Of a DNA stretch of 64,000 nt, positions 1-9,206 are shown one piece after another. The notes under the pieces are model-generated. The model was not told where the DNA came from, searched no databases, and saw nothing but the letters and a program-made list of their open reading frames with translations. The position numbers and the translations under genes are program-made. The stretch covers positions 32,853 through 96,852 of the forward strand of contig JAPKHC010000011.1 of assembly GCA_026647215.1 (NCBI GenBank), given 5' to 3'. The DNA is from F1-120-MAGs118 sp013360535 (lineage in GTDB: Bacteria > Planctomycetota > UBA1135 > GCA-002686595). How positions within the stretch are numbered: the stretch's first letter is position 1; every line of letters begins with the position of its first letter.

Positions 1-1
1 G

Positions 2-1195
2 CACGCGCCGATCGACCTGCTGCAGACCTCCTTCGAGGCCGGGCCGGTCGAGAAGCCCTACCTCGAGCTGCTCGCGAGCTTCGAGGACGTCGCGCGCGCG
101 GCGGGCGATCCGGCGGCCTTCGAGGCGAAGCTGGCGACCCTGCACGAGCGCGTCGTCGCGCAGGCGAGCGCCCGCGGCGAGTACGAGAAGGTTCCGCTCG
201 AGATCAGCTACTACAAGGCGAACCTGATCCAGAACTCGCTCGTGCTCTTCATCCTCGGCTTCCTGCTGGTCGCCGGGCTGTGGCTCTTCCCGCGCGTGAA
301 GGCGCTGTACTGGGGCGCGAACCTCGCGGTGTTCATCGCGATGGCGCTGCTCACGGGCGCGATCGTGGTGCGCTGCCTGATCCGCGAGCGTCCGCCGGTC
401 AGCACGCTGTACGAGACGATCCTGTTCGTCACCGCGACGGGTGCGTTGTTCGCGCTGGTCGCGGAGTGGATCGGTCGCCACCGCCTGGCGCTCTCCAGCG
501 CGGCGATCCTCGGCGTGATCGGCCTGTTCATCGCGAACGGCTACGAGACGCTCGACAAGAAGGACACGATGCCGCAGCTCGTGGCCGTGCTCGACACGAA
601 CTTCTGGCTGGCGACGCACGTGACCGCGATCACGATCGGCTACTCGGCCGGCATCCTCGCCGCGCTGGTGTCGAGCGTGTACCTCGTCGCGCGTGTCCTC
701 GGCATCAAGCGCCAGGACAAGGAGTTCTCGAAGAACCTGACGCGCATGACCTACGGGACGCTGGCCTTCGGCCTGATCTTCTCGGTGGTCGGCACGATCC
801 TCGGCGGCATCTGGGCCAACGAGAGCTGGGGCCGCTTCTGGGGCTGGGACCCCAAGGAGAACGGCGCACTGCTGATCTGCCTCGCGCAGATCCTGATGCT
901 GCACCTGCGCATGGGCGGCTACGTGCGCGAGTTCGGGCTGCACATGCTGAGCGCCTTCGGCGGCACGGTGGTCGCGTTCTCGTGGTTCGGCGTCAACCTG
1001 CTCGGCGTCGGCCTGCACAGCTACGGCTTCACGAGCGGCATCAGCAACGCCCTGTGGACCTACTACTACATCCAGTGGGGCCTGATGACCGTCGCGCTGG
1101 TGCACTACGTGATCGTGCGCTCGCGCGAGGCCGCGGTGCGCGAGGCACTCGCAGCCGCCGGCAAGACTCCCGGCGCGAGCCAACAGGGAACATGA
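2..1195 (+). CDS. ccsA: CcsA/ResC-type cytochrome c biogenesis protein (5' partial)
   Basis: The frame is open from the left edge, so the N-terminus is missing; 397 residues are visible. A soluble stretch of about 80 residues comes first, followed by a run of membrane helices. The tryptophan-rich haem-handling motif WGRFWGWDPKENGA lies near base 830, and conserved histidines occur in the helices around it. This is the CcsA/ResC (system II) signature: the protein exports haem and, with ResB/CcsB, attaches it to CxxCH motifs outside the membrane. A soluble segment ahead of the CcsA helices suggests the long or fused form seen in some phyla, which cannot be confirmed here. It directly precedes genes encoding cytochromes with 42 CxxCH sites, so a maturation role for them is a reasonable inference. 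A GTG at 242 would give only the membrane core and is probably internal. Confidence 0.85.
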   Translation, partial: HAPIDLLQTSFEAGPVEKPYLELLASFEDVARAAGDPAAFEAKLATLHERVVAQASARGEYEKVPLEISYYKANLIQNSLVLFILGFLLVAGLWLFPRVKALYWGANLAVFIAMALLTGAIVVRCLIRERPPVSTLYETILFVTATGALFALVAEWIGRHRLALSSAAILGVIGLFIANGYETLDKKDTMPQLVAVLDTNFWLATHVTAITIGYSAGILAALVSSVYLVARVLGIKRQDKEFSKNLTRMTYGTLAFGLIFSVVGTILGGIWANESWGRFWGWDPKENGALLICLAQILMLHLRMGGYVREFGLHMLSAFGGTVVAFSWFGVNLLGVGLHSYGFTSGISNALWTYYYIQWGLMTVALVHYVIVRSREAAVREALAAAGKTPGASQQGT

Positions 1196-1233
1196 GCGCG
1201 AACGACTAGCCCCCCCGATCCGACGGAGCCGCC

Positions 1234-1827
1234 ATGAAGCACCAACTGGCCAAGTCCCCCAAGCTCCGCGGAACCAGGCTGGTGCTCCTGTGTCTGACGC
1301 TTACGGCATGTGCCACGAGTCCCGCCGAAGACGCGGTGTTCGTGCACGAGAACCTCGACCTCGCGAACTACACGCGCGTCGCGGTGCTCCCGCTGGAGAA
1401 CCTGACCGGCGATCGCTTCGCGGGCGAGCGCGTGCGCGAGCTGCTCTCGGTCGAGCTCGCGGCGCAGGGGCCGTTCGACGTCGTCGAACCCGGTGAGGTC
1501 AACCGCGTGCTGCGCCAGCAAGGGCTCGGCGACGCGGCGGCGATCGGTCCCGAGCAGACGGCGGCGCTCGGTGCCGCGCTCAAGGCGCAGGCCTTGTTCG
1601 TCGGAACGGTGATGGACTTCGAGGAGCGACGCACGGGCTCGATCAGCCTGCCCGAGGTCGCGCTCTCGCTGCGCATGCTGGATGCCGAGACGGGCATCCA
1701 GGTCTGGGCGGTTACGGGCGCACGCTCGTCCGCGAAGTGGTCGACGCGCCTGTTCGGCGTCGGCGAGGAGACCCAGACGGACGCGGTGCTCCGCGTCGTG
1801 CGAAAGGCATTGCGCACTCTCGAGTGA
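1234..1827 (+). CDS. GNA1162/CsgG-like outer-membrane-associated lipoprotein
   Basis: A 197-residue lipoprotein. The signal peptide ends in a lipobox (LTAC, then ATS), and GGAG lies five bases before the ATG. The mature part begins with a strand followed by VAVLPLENLTGD, typical of the small alpha/beta domain shared by GNA1162, CsgG and LpoB-like periplasmic lipoproteins. A 'LFVGTVMDFEERR' strand and a 'LSLRMLDAETGIQVW' strand follow. Such domains sit under the outer membrane and assemble surface structures or channels. The next gene carries two related domains and starts seven bases downstream, so the two are probably co-transcribed and may form one complex. The exact partner is unknown. Fold-level assignment is fairly secure; function is inferred. 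Confidence 0.7.
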   Translation: MKHQLAKSPKLRGTRLVLLCLTLTACATSPAEDAVFVHENLDLANYTRVAVLPLENLTGDRFAGERVRELLSVELAAQGPFDVVEPGEVNRVLRQQGLGDAAAIGPEQTAALGAALKAQALFVGTVMDFEERRTGSISLPEVALSLRMLDAETGIQVWAVTGARSSAKWSTRLFGVGEETQTDAVLRVVRKALRTLE

Positions 1828-1834
1828 GCCTGCG

Positions 1835-2941
1835 ATGGATGCCCGGACGATCTGCGCACTGCTGCTCATCTCGAGCGGCGCGGGCCGCGCCCCAGACACG
1901 GCGCGTCCCGACACCCCGCCGGAACACGGTTCCGCGCGGTATGCGCTGCTTCCGTTGCGCAACCTGAGCGACGACGCGCAGGCGCCCGAGGCGCTGTTCG
2001 CGCGGGTGCGCGGCGAGCTCGAGCGGCGCGGGGCGACGTTCGTGCCGCAGGTCGAGCTCGAGCGCGAGCTGCGCCGCACGCGCACGCGCTACACCGACTC
2101 GATCGCCGTCGCGCAGGCGCGCACGCTGGCCGAGTCGACGGGCGCCGAGTACGTGCTCGCGGGCACGCTGGTCGACTACATGCCGGGCAACGTGCCGCGT
2201 GTGACGCTCGCGCTGCGCGTGATCGACGCGCGCACGGGACAACGCGCCGGCTCGAGCTTCGTGACGCTGCGCGGCGAGGACTTCGAGGGGCTGCTCGGGC
2301 TGGGGCGCATCGAGAACGAGAGCGAGCTCTCGGAGCTCGCCGTCGAGAAGCTGCTCGCGGGCTTCGCCGCCGATGGCACCCCGCTCGTCGAGCTCGACCG
2401 GCCGCAGGCGCGCGAGCGCCGCTCTCCGCCGGACGGCGGCTGGGGCTTCTGCGCGGAGAACTTCGACCCGCGCGAGCTGACGCGCATCGCGATCCTGCCC
2501 TTGGGGAGCCGCTCGAGCGACCCCGACGCGTCAGCGGTGTTCGCCGACATGCTGGGCGACGCGTGGTACCACGCGAGCGGCGTCAGCGTCGTCGAGTCCG
2601 CCGAGCTGCGTTCGGCGTTGGTCTCGATGCGCGTGCGCTCGATGGAGTTCGTCGATCGCGAGCTGCTCGCGGAGGTCGGACGCGCGGTCGGCACGCGCTG
2701 GTTCGCGCTCGGCACGGTCGAGCGCTTCGGCGAGGTCACCTTCGTCGGCAACCAGCGCTTCCCCGAGGTCGAGGCCACGCTCCAGATCCTCGACGTGCAA
2801 TCCGGACAGATCGTCGCCGCCGCCGGAGTGCGCCGTCGCGGTGATTTCAGCCAGAGCCTGCTCGGCCTCGGCGCCGTCTCCAATCCCCATCAGCTCGCTT
2901 GCCACGTCGCGCGGGAGCTCGTCACCGCGCTGGGAGGCTAG
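1835..2941 (+). CDS. Tandem GNA1162/CsgG-like domain protein
   Basis: I start this 368-residue protein at ATG 1835, seven bases after the previous stop; the open frame extends further upstream but overlaps that gene. The short hydrophobic N-terminus (ICALLLISSGAG) could be a weak signal peptide. Two copies of the same module follow. The first starts at YALLPLRNLSDD and the second at IAILPLGSRSSD; each ends with an 'LxLRVIDARTG'-like or 'LQILDVQSG'-like strand and a 'LLGLG' turn. Both modules match the domain of the preceding lipoprotein, so the pair arose by duplication. A role in assembling an outer-membrane structure next to the cytochromes is inference only. No enzyme motif is visible. Confidence 0.65.
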   Translation: MDARTICALLLISSGAGRAPDTARPDTPPEHGSARYALLPLRNLSDDAQAPEALFARVRGELERRGATFVPQVELERELRRTRTRYTDSIAVAQARTLAESTGAEYVLAGTLVDYMPGNVPRVTLALRVIDARTGQRAGSSFVTLRGEDFEGLLGLGRIENESELSELAVEKLLAGFAADGTPLVELDRPQARERRSPPDGGWGFCAENFDPRELTRIAILPLGSRSSDPDASAVFADMLGDAWYHASGVSVVESAELRSALVSMRVRSMEFVDRELLAEVGRAVGTRWFALGTVERFGEVTFVGNQRFPEVEATLQILDVQSGQIVAAAGVRRRGDFSQSLLGLGAVSNPHQLACHVARELVTALGG

Positions 2942-2948
2942 TAACACC

Positions 2949-4760
2949 ATGAAAAACCACCTGATCCGCTCCGCGTCGCTCTCCTTGCTCGCCCTGTGCG
3001 CCACCGCGCCCGCGCACGCCCAGGAAACGCCGGCACCCGCGCAGGCCACGGTGCCCGCGGCGCCGCAGCGTGCGCCGGAGCAGATCGTGATCGCGCGGGT
3101 CGAGGGCCGCGACCTGTCGCTCGGCCACGCGATCGAGACGTTCCTCAACGCGCACACCGGCCACGGAGTGCTGGTGCGCGGTGATGCGGCCGTGCGCGAG
3201 CTCGCGGGGCGCCTCGTCGAGCGTGAGCTGTTCCTGATGGAAGCGGAGTCGCTCGGCCTCGCCGACAGCGAGCGCGTCAAGGACGTGCTGCGCGACTACC
3301 ACACGACGCTCGCCGGTGACGAGCTGTGGAAGCGCGAGGTCAAGAGCAAGACGGCCGTCACCGACGAGGAGGTCGAGAGCTTCTACTCGAAGACGGACGT
3401 CGCGCTGCGGCTCACGCTGATCGTCGTGCCGACGCGCGAGGCGGCCGAGGCGCTGCGCGCGCGGGTGGCGGCCGGGGAGGACATGGCCGCGCTCGCCCGC
3501 AAGGAATCGATCCACGAGTCGAACACGTTCGACGGTGCGCTGCCCTACGTGCGCCGCGGCGAGCTCGAGCGGCAGGTCGAGGACGCGGCTTTCGCGCTGC
3601 AGGCGCCCGGCGAGCTGTCCGTGGTCGTGCCCAGCGGCAGGAACTTCGCCTTCGTGCGGCTCGACGAACGTTCGGTCAACCCCGAACGGCCCGAGCGCGA
3701 CAAGGCGCTCCCGCAGATCCGCGGCATCCTCGAGGAGCGCCTGGCGAAAAAGCTCGCCAAGGATTTCGAGGAACGCACGCAGCTCGAGGCCGAGGCCTGG
3801 ATCGACGAGGCGAAGCTGACGCGCGAGCTCCTGCTCGACGGTCCCGACGCGACGGTCGTGGTCGCGCGCATCACGGGCGACTCGCTGACGCTGCAGGACG
3901 TGCGCGATGCGCTCCAGATGGACGCCGTGCGCGCCGCGCCGCCCGAGGCGACCGATGGCATCGCGCTCGAGGCCGCGCGCCATTGGGTGCGCGCCGAAGC
4001 GATCAAGCTCGCGGCCCGCAAGGCCGGGCTGCTCGAGGATCCCGCGCTGCTCAAGCAGCTCGCGTCCTTCCGCCGCGACGTCCTGATGAAGGTGCTGTGC
4101 GACGAGTACGTGTGGAAGGACGTCGCGCCGACCGAGGAGGACGTGCGCGCCTACTTCGAGGAGCACAAGGACAAGGAGTTCACCGTGCCCGCCGAAGTGC
4201 GCCTCGCGTACATCGTCGTCGCCACATCCGAGGAGGCCTACTCGGTGCTCGACCGCATCGCCAACGGCGAGCTGTTCGAGGTGCTGGCGCGCGAGCTGTC
4301 GCGCGACTCGGCGTCGTCGGTGCACGGCGGCCGCATCGGCTGGATCAAGCCCGGTGAGCTGCTCCCGGAGGTCGAGAGCCGCGCCTTCGCGCTCAAGGCG
4401 GGCGCGATCGACGGCCCGATCGAGACCGGCGTGGGCTTCTTCGTCGTCAAGGCGATCGAGCGCAAGGAGCCGCGGCCCGTCAGCTACGCGGTCGCGCGCG
4501 ACACGGCCGAACGTTCCGTGCTGAAGCTCCGCCAGAACGAGGCCTACTCGCGCTGGGCGACGGCCCTGCGCGACCGTGCGCAAGTCGAGCTCGACGAGCC
4601 GGGCGTGGCCGAGGCGGTCGGCTGGCTCGAGGCCGAGTTCGTGCGCCGCGAGGCGGAGCGCGCCGCGCGACCCAAGCCGACCGGCGAGGCGCCGCGCGGT
4701 CACGGCTCGACGCCGCCGATCGAAGGCGTGAAGAACAAGCCCAAGGAGCAGCGTCCGTGA
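2949..4760 (+). CDS. Periplasmic PpiC-type peptidyl-prolyl isomerase with two rotamase domains
   Basis: The chosen start, ATG 2949, gives a good signal peptide (MKNHLIRSASLSLLALC, cleavage near AHA-QE) in a 603-residue protein. Two parvulin-like (PpiC/SurA) domains are seen. One lies around residues 145-240 (LTLIVVPTREAAEALRARV). The second, around 412-505, has the canonical order: LAYIVVATSEEA, then HGGRIGWIKPGELLPEVE, then GVGFFVVKAIE. Helical SurA-like chaperone segments lie between and around them. Such proteins fold exported or outer-membrane proteins. PpiC proteins commonly accompany multihaem cytochrome and porin clusters in metal-respiring bacteria, which fits its place directly before the giant cytochrome. 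Its stop overlaps the next GTG start by 4 bp, suggesting translational coupling. Confidence 0.85.
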   Translation: MKNHLIRSASLSLLALCATAPAHAQETPAPAQATVPAAPQRAPEQIVIARVEGRDLSLGHAIETFLNAHTGHGVLVRGDAAVRELAGRLVERELFLMEAESLGLADSERVKDVLRDYHTTLAGDELWKREVKSKTAVTDEEVESFYSKTDVALRLTLIVVPTREAAEALRARVAAGEDMAALARKESIHESNTFDGALPYVRRGELERQVEDAAFALQAPGELSVVVPSGRNFAFVRLDERSVNPERPERDKALPQIRGILEERLAKKLAKDFEERTQLEAEAWIDEAKLTRELLLDGPDATVVVARITGDSLTLQDVRDALQMDAVRAAPPEATDGIALEAARHWVRAEAIKLAARKAGLLEDPALLKQLASFRRDVLMKVLCDEYVWKDVAPTEEDVRAYFEEHKDKEFTVPAEVRLAYIVVATSEEAYSVLDRIANGELFEVLARELSRDSASSVHGGRIGWIKPGELLPEVESRAFALKAGAIDGPIETGVGFFVVKAIERKEPRPVSYAVARDTAERSVLKLRQNEAYSRWATALRDRAQVELDEPGVAEAVGWLEAEFVRREAERAARPKPTGEAPRGHGSTPPIEGVKNKPKEQRP

Positions 4761-6907
4761 AGTCGTTCCTCTCTCCGCGGCGCGGCTGGTTCGCCGCGCT
4801 CGCCGGTGCGCTGCTCGTCGCGACGCTCGTCGTCGCGGGCTGCGAGTCGGCCGCGACGAGTCCGCGCCAGCGCCGACCGCGAGCGAACGCGAGCGAAGCG
4901 CCCGCGAAGACGGGCAGTTCGACGACGTCGAGCTCGTCCGGCAGCGCGACGGAGGCTCCGAAGTCCTCCGCTTCGAGCACTCCGGTCGCACGCAACGAAG
5001 CGCCGCGCGCCAAGGGCTCCGGCAAGACGTGCGTCGATTGCCACGGCGACTTCATGAAGACGCTCGAAGGGCGTTCGGCGCACTTCGACAACTTCGCGGA
5101 GAGCTGCGAGTCGTGCCACGATCGCCACGGGCTCGTCGGCGTGCTCAAGCTCAAGCAGAGCGAGCCGCAGCTGTGCCTGTCGTGCCACAAGGATGCGGAG
5201 TCGTTCACCAAGGGCGATCACGTGCACGCCGGCGCGGGCAAGCTCGCCTGCAGCGAGTGCCACGATCCGCACGCGGGCAAGGCCGAGCACCTGCTCGTCG
5301 CCAAGGGCCCGGAGCTGTGCACGAAGTGCCACGAACGCTCGAACTACGAGGGCAAGCTCGTGCACGCGCCGGTCGCCGAGGGCTGCACGGCCTGCCACGA
5401 CGCCCACAACAACGCGACCGACGGCGGCCTGCGCGCGCCGATGGCGGAGTTGTGCTCGAAGTGCCACGACCCGCGCAAGACGGAGTTCGTCGCGGCGCAC
5501 GGTGACCACGATGTCGCGGCGAGCGACTGCGGCTCGTGCCACGCGGCGCACAAGAGCGAGGCCAAGGGGCTCGTGCGCGCCAACGTGCACGCGCCGTTCG
5601 CCGAGGGCGACTGTTCGGCCTGCCACGTCGATCCGGGCGACGGGAACTCCCCCGCCGGTGGTCCGGCGCTGATGGTGCCGGCGGAGAAGCTCTGCCGCGT
5701 CTGCCACTCCGACAAGTGCGACGAGTTCTCGACGCGCACGGGGCCGCACGCGCCGGTCAAGGACGGCAAGTGCAGCGCCTGCCACCAGCCGCACGCGGCG
5801 GATCACGCCAAGCTGCTGCGGGAGGAACCGTCGGCTTCCTGCAAGGCCTGCCACGACATCGACACGGCGCTGAAGGGTCGCTCGCAGAAGGCGCACACCG
5901 CGCACCTGCCGGTGCTCGACGGCAAGTGCCTCGATTGCCACGACGTCCACGGTGGCGAGGACGAGCGCATGCTGAAGGCGCCCGAGGGCGAGCTGTGCCT
6001 GACGTGCCACACGGGCATGGAGCAGGCGCTCGACCAGCCGGTCGTGCACGCGCCGCTGGAGATGTGCTCGACCTGCCACGCGGGCCACGGCTCGGAAACG
6101 CCGGGTCTCTTGCGCGCGACGGCGATCGAGACCTGCCTCAAGTGCCACCAGGATTTCCGCGAGCGCATGAAGAACGACAAGCTGCACCAGCCTGTCGCGC
6201 TCGGGCGCTGCATCGAGTGCCACGACCCGCACGCCTCGACGCAGAAGGCGTTGCTGCACGCGGAATCGTCGGCGCTGTGCCTGTCGTGCCACAAGGATGC
6301 GGCGACGCCGAAGGTCGGAGGCAGCTCGCACCCGCCGGTGGCGAAGGGCGAGTGCCTGACCTGCCACGACGCGCACTCGTCGCGGCACGACGGGCTCGTG
6401 AAGCAGGAAGCCGGAGAGCTCTGCGCGAGCTGCCACGGCATGACGAAGCAGGCCATCGACGGTGCCGCGCACCGCCACGCTCCGGCGGCGGCGGGCGCCT
6501 GCCTCGCCTGCCACTCGCCGCACGTCTCCGCGCATCCGAAGCTGCTCAACCAGCCGGCGAAGGAGACTTGCCGCGCCTGCCATGCGGATGTGTTCGCCGA
6601 GACGCTCGCTCCCGGTCACACGGCGCACGCGCCGGTGCGCGAGGGCGACTGCACGGCCTGCCACGAGGCGCACGCGTCGGCCAATCCCGGCCTCGCGAAG
6701 CTTCCGACGCCGCAGCTCTGCGCGAGCTGCCACGACGCCAACAAGCCGGAATTTGCGGCGAAGCACCTCGGGCAGCTCACCGCCACCTCCGACTGCACGG
6801 ACTGCCACGCGCCCCACGCCTCCGAAGGCAAGGGCCTGTTCTGGCCGACCCGTCACCCCCCGTTCTCCGAGCGCAAGTGCGAGGAATGCCATGGTGCGAA
6901 CAAGTAG
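4757..6907 (+). CDS. 26-haem c-type cytochrome lipoprotein
   Basis: A GTG start inside the previous stop gives a 716-residue protein. The signal peptide ends with a lipobox (VVAGC), followed by a Ser/Thr/Ala-rich linker to about residue 90. I count 26 CxxCH motifs from CVDCH to CEECH. They alternate as paired units: 'GxCxxCHxPHxS...LL', then 'LCxxCH', then 'HAPVxxG'. This is the doubled-CXXCH arrangement, roughly 13 pairs. Almost all non-haem sequence is short linker with extra histidines suited as distal ligands. The expected product is a long haem wire tethered to a membrane by lipid. Neighbours (foldase, second cytochrome, propellers, barrel) suggest electron transfer across the periplasm or outer membrane. 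Which membrane face it occupies is not visible. Confidence 0.92.
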   Translation: MKSFLSPRRGWFAALAGALLVATLVVAGCESAATSPRQRRPRANASEAPAKTGSSTTSSSSGSATEAPKSSASSTPVARNEAPRAKGSGKTCVDCHGDFMKTLEGRSAHFDNFAESCESCHDRHGLVGVLKLKQSEPQLCLSCHKDAESFTKGDHVHAGAGKLACSECHDPHAGKAEHLLVAKGPELCTKCHERSNYEGKLVHAPVAEGCTACHDAHNNATDGGLRAPMAELCSKCHDPRKTEFVAAHGDHDVAASDCGSCHAAHKSEAKGLVRANVHAPFAEGDCSACHVDPGDGNSPAGGPALMVPAEKLCRVCHSDKCDEFSTRTGPHAPVKDGKCSACHQPHAADHAKLLREEPSASCKACHDIDTALKGRSQKAHTAHLPVLDGKCLDCHDVHGGEDERMLKAPEGELCLTCHTGMEQALDQPVVHAPLEMCSTCHAGHGSETPGLLRATAIETCLKCHQDFRERMKNDKLHQPVALGRCIECHDPHASTQKALLHAESSALCLSCHKDAATPKVGGSSHPPVAKGECLTCHDAHSSRHDGLVKQEAGELCASCHGMTKQAIDGAAHRHAPAAAGACLACHSPHVSAHPKLLNQPAKETCRACHADVFAETLAPGHTAHAPVREGDCTACHEAHASANPGLAKLPTPQLCASCHDANKPEFAAKHLGQLTATSDCTDCHAPHASEGKGLFWPTRHPPFSERKCEECHGANK

Positions 6908-8213
6908 TTTCGGGTGGGTCGTCGTCGCGCTCTTCGCGCTCGCGCCGGCGGCGCGTGCGGAGGGCGGGGCCGTCGCGGAACTCGTGGCCTTCGCTCAGGA
7001 GCACGGCGTCGGTGGCACGACCAAGGCCGACTGCCTGCGCTGCCACGAGACGCTGCGGCCCGTGATCCAGCGGGCCGTGCCGCACAAGCCCGTGCTCGAC
7101 GGCGAGTGCGCGAGCTGCCATTCGCCGCACGCGGCGCGCTTCGACAAGCTCCTCAACAAGCGCGAGCGCGCGTTGTGCGGCACGTGCCACGAGGAGCGGA
7201 TCGGAGAGTTCCTGAAGGGCAACGTGCACACGCCGATCAAGCAGGGGCAGTGCGCGGTTTGCCACGAGGTGCACGGCTCCGCCAACGCGGCGCTGCTCGT
7301 CAAGGAAGGCAACGAGCTCTGCATGGGCTGCCACGCGGAGAAGCAGGCGCAGGCCACGCTGCCGACGCAGCACGATCCGTTCACCAACGGCGCGTGCCTC
7401 GACTGCCACGCAGCGCACAACTCGCCCTTCCCCGACCAGCTCAACGCACCCGCGAACAAGCTGTGCGTGGTGTGCCACCAGCCCGAGGATGCGGAGCTCG
7501 TCTCCGCGCACAGCGACATCCCGGTCAAGGGCACGCAGTGCACGTCCTGCCACGAGCCGCACGCCACCGCGTCGAAGGGCCTGTTGCGCGCCAACGCGCA
7601 CGCGCCGTTCGCGGAAGGCAGTTGCGAGATGTGCCATGCGACCGAGAGCGAGACGCCGCAGGTCGTGCGCGCGACGGGAGCGCGGCTGTGCGCGACGTGC
7701 CATCAGGACTATCCGCGCAAGGACCACCCGCTCATCCACAAGCCGGTGGCCGACGGGCAGTGCAACGCCTGCCACGCTCCGCACGCGACCGACCGCAAGG
7801 GCCTGTTGATGCAGGACACGGCGCCGCTGTGCACGAGCTGCCACGGCGAGATCCTCGAGCGCGCCGCCAAGTCGAAGTCGGCGCACCCGACCAAGGAGGA
7901 GCACCGGGCTTGCCTGGGATGCCACTCGCCGCACTCGTCGACGGAAGCCGCGCTGCTTTCGGCCGGCGAGATCCGCACGTGCATCCAGTGCCACGAGACC
8001 GCCAAGCACGGCCACCCGCTCGGCGACGACCGGCTCGACCCGCGCACGGGCAAGGCGATCACCTGCGTGACCTGCCACGACCCGCACGGCACCGAGTTCG
8101 CGTACCAGCTGCGCGGCGACCAGTCGCGTGGCCTGTGCGTCGAGTGCCACGACACCGACCACGACACGAAGAAGAGCAAGGGCACCGGAAAGGGCGGCGG
8201 TCGTGGCGGCTAG
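6891..8213 (+). CDS. 16-haem periplasmic c-type cytochrome
   Basis: ATG 6891 lies within the end of the preceding gene (17-bp overlap) and gives 440 residues with a clear cleavable signal peptide (WVVVALFALAPAARA). There is no lipobox. Sixteen CxxCH motifs run from CLRCH to CVECH, again in doubled-CXXCH spacing with intervening 'HxPVxxG' and 'PHxT' histidines. The C-terminus is a basic and glycine-rich tail (KKSKGTGKGGGRGG). The repeat pattern matches the 26-haem protein, so one probably derives from the other by unit gain or loss. It is likely a soluble periplasmic electron carrier feeding or draining the lipoprotein cytochrome. Redox partners are inferred only from gene order. Confidence 0.92.
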   Translation: MVRTSSFGWVVVALFALAPAARAEGGAVAELVAFAQEHGVGGTTKADCLRCHETLRPVIQRAVPHKPVLDGECASCHSPHAARFDKLLNKRERALCGTCHEERIGEFLKGNVHTPIKQGQCAVCHEVHGSANAALLVKEGNELCMGCHAEKQAQATLPTQHDPFTNGACLDCHAAHNSPFPDQLNAPANKLCVVCHQPEDAELVSAHSDIPVKGTQCTSCHEPHATASKGLLRANAHAPFAEGSCEMCHATESETPQVVRATGARLCATCHQDYPRKDHPLIHKPVADGQCNACHAPHATDRKGLLMQDTAPLCTSCHGEILERAAKSKSAHPTKEEHRACLGCHSPHSSTEAALLSAGEIRTCIQCHETAKHGHPLGDDRLDPRTGKAITCVTCHDPHGTEFAYQLRGDQSRGLCVECHDTDHDTKKSKGTGKGGGRGG

Positions 8214-9201
8214 CCCGGCGGTGCTGCTCGCGCTGGCGCTGCTCGCCCCGCAGGCGACGGTGCCACGTCCGGGGAGCGCGAAGCCCGCGCCGTTCTACCC
8301 CTACGTGGTCGAGCCGCACGACGCGCTCTGGGGACACCTGAGCGACGGCTACTTCCGCGAGCCGATGTCGGTGTTCTGGGAGCCGGTCGCGCGCGAGCTG
8401 TACGTGTCGGACTCGAAGAACGGGCGCGTCGGCATCTTCGACGAGAACGGCACTCCGCTCTACACGTTCGCGGGCTCGAACCTGCTGCTCGAGCCGCGCT
8501 CGCTCGAGGTCGATGCGGAAGGCACGATCTTCGCGCTCGATTCCGCGGCGGCCGAGCTGCGGCGCTTCAGCTACCGCGGCGAGTACGAGACGACGCTCTC
8601 GTTCGAACGGCCCGGCCCCGAGGGCAAGCCCGTCCACGTGCCGGTGTCGGCCTTCGCGCGGGCCGCGGACGGACGCTGGTACGTGATCGATCGCGACGCG
8701 GGCAAGGTGCTCGCCTTCGACGCCGAGCGCCGCTTCGAGCTCGAGCTGCCGCCGCCGCCGAAGCTCGAGCGTTTCCCGACGCCCTCCGACGTCGCCGTGT
8801 CCCCGACAGGACTCGTCGCGGTCTGCGACCAGCGCACGGATCCCGCGGTGCACGTCTACGACGCCAAGGGCAACCTCGTCGCGGCCTTCGGCGGACGCGA
8901 CGTCGCGCTCGGCGATTTCACCGCACCGGTGGCGCTCACGTTCGACGACGAAGGCTTCCTGTACGTCGTCGACATGCTCCGGCACGACATCAAGATCTAC
9001 ACCGGATCCGGCAAGTTCCTGCAGCACTTCGGGGGCTGGTTCTCGCCCGAGACGCGCGGGCGTGCCGCGGGCGAGATGCTCTATCCCGTCGACGTCTGCG
9101 TCGTTCCAGGCGGTGGACCGATCTACGTCGCCGAGCGCTTCGGCCAGCGCGTGCAGGTGTTCGAGCGCACGGTCCGCACGGAGGCGCCAGCCCAGCGCTG
9201 A
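8203..9201 (+). CDS. Secreted NHL-repeat beta-propeller protein
   Basis: GTG 8203 overlaps the preceding gene by 11 bp and gives a signal peptide (VLLALALLAPQA) at the start of a 332-residue protein. Repeated NHL blades are visible: 'ELYVSDSKNGRVGIFDENG', 'WYVIDRDAGKVLAFDAE', 'LVAVCDQRTDPAVHVYD', 'FLYVVDMLRHDIKIYTGSG' and 'IYVAERFGQRVQVFER'. About six blades close a propeller. NHL proteins recur in clusters encoding multihaem cytochrome conduits, where they are thought to act as scaffolds; that role is assumed here. No enzymatic residues are evident. The unusual start is supported by the signal peptide and by the overlap pattern in this operon. Confidence 0.8.
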   Translation: MAASPAVLLALALLAPQATVPRPGSAKPAPFYPYVVEPHDALWGHLSDGYFREPMSVFWEPVARELYVSDSKNGRVGIFDENGTPLYTFAGSNLLLEPRSLEVDAEGTIFALDSAAAELRRFSYRGEYETTLSFERPGPEGKPVHVPVSAFARAADGRWYVIDRDAGKVLAFDAERRFELELPPPPKLERFPTPSDVAVSPTGLVAVCDQRTDPAVHVYDAKGNLVAAFGGRDVALGDFTAPVALTFDDEGFLYVVDMLRHDIKIYTGSGKFLQHFGGWFSPETRGRAAGEMLYPVDVCVVPGGGPIYVAERFGQRVQVFERTVRTEAPAQR

Positions 9202-9206
9202 ATTCC

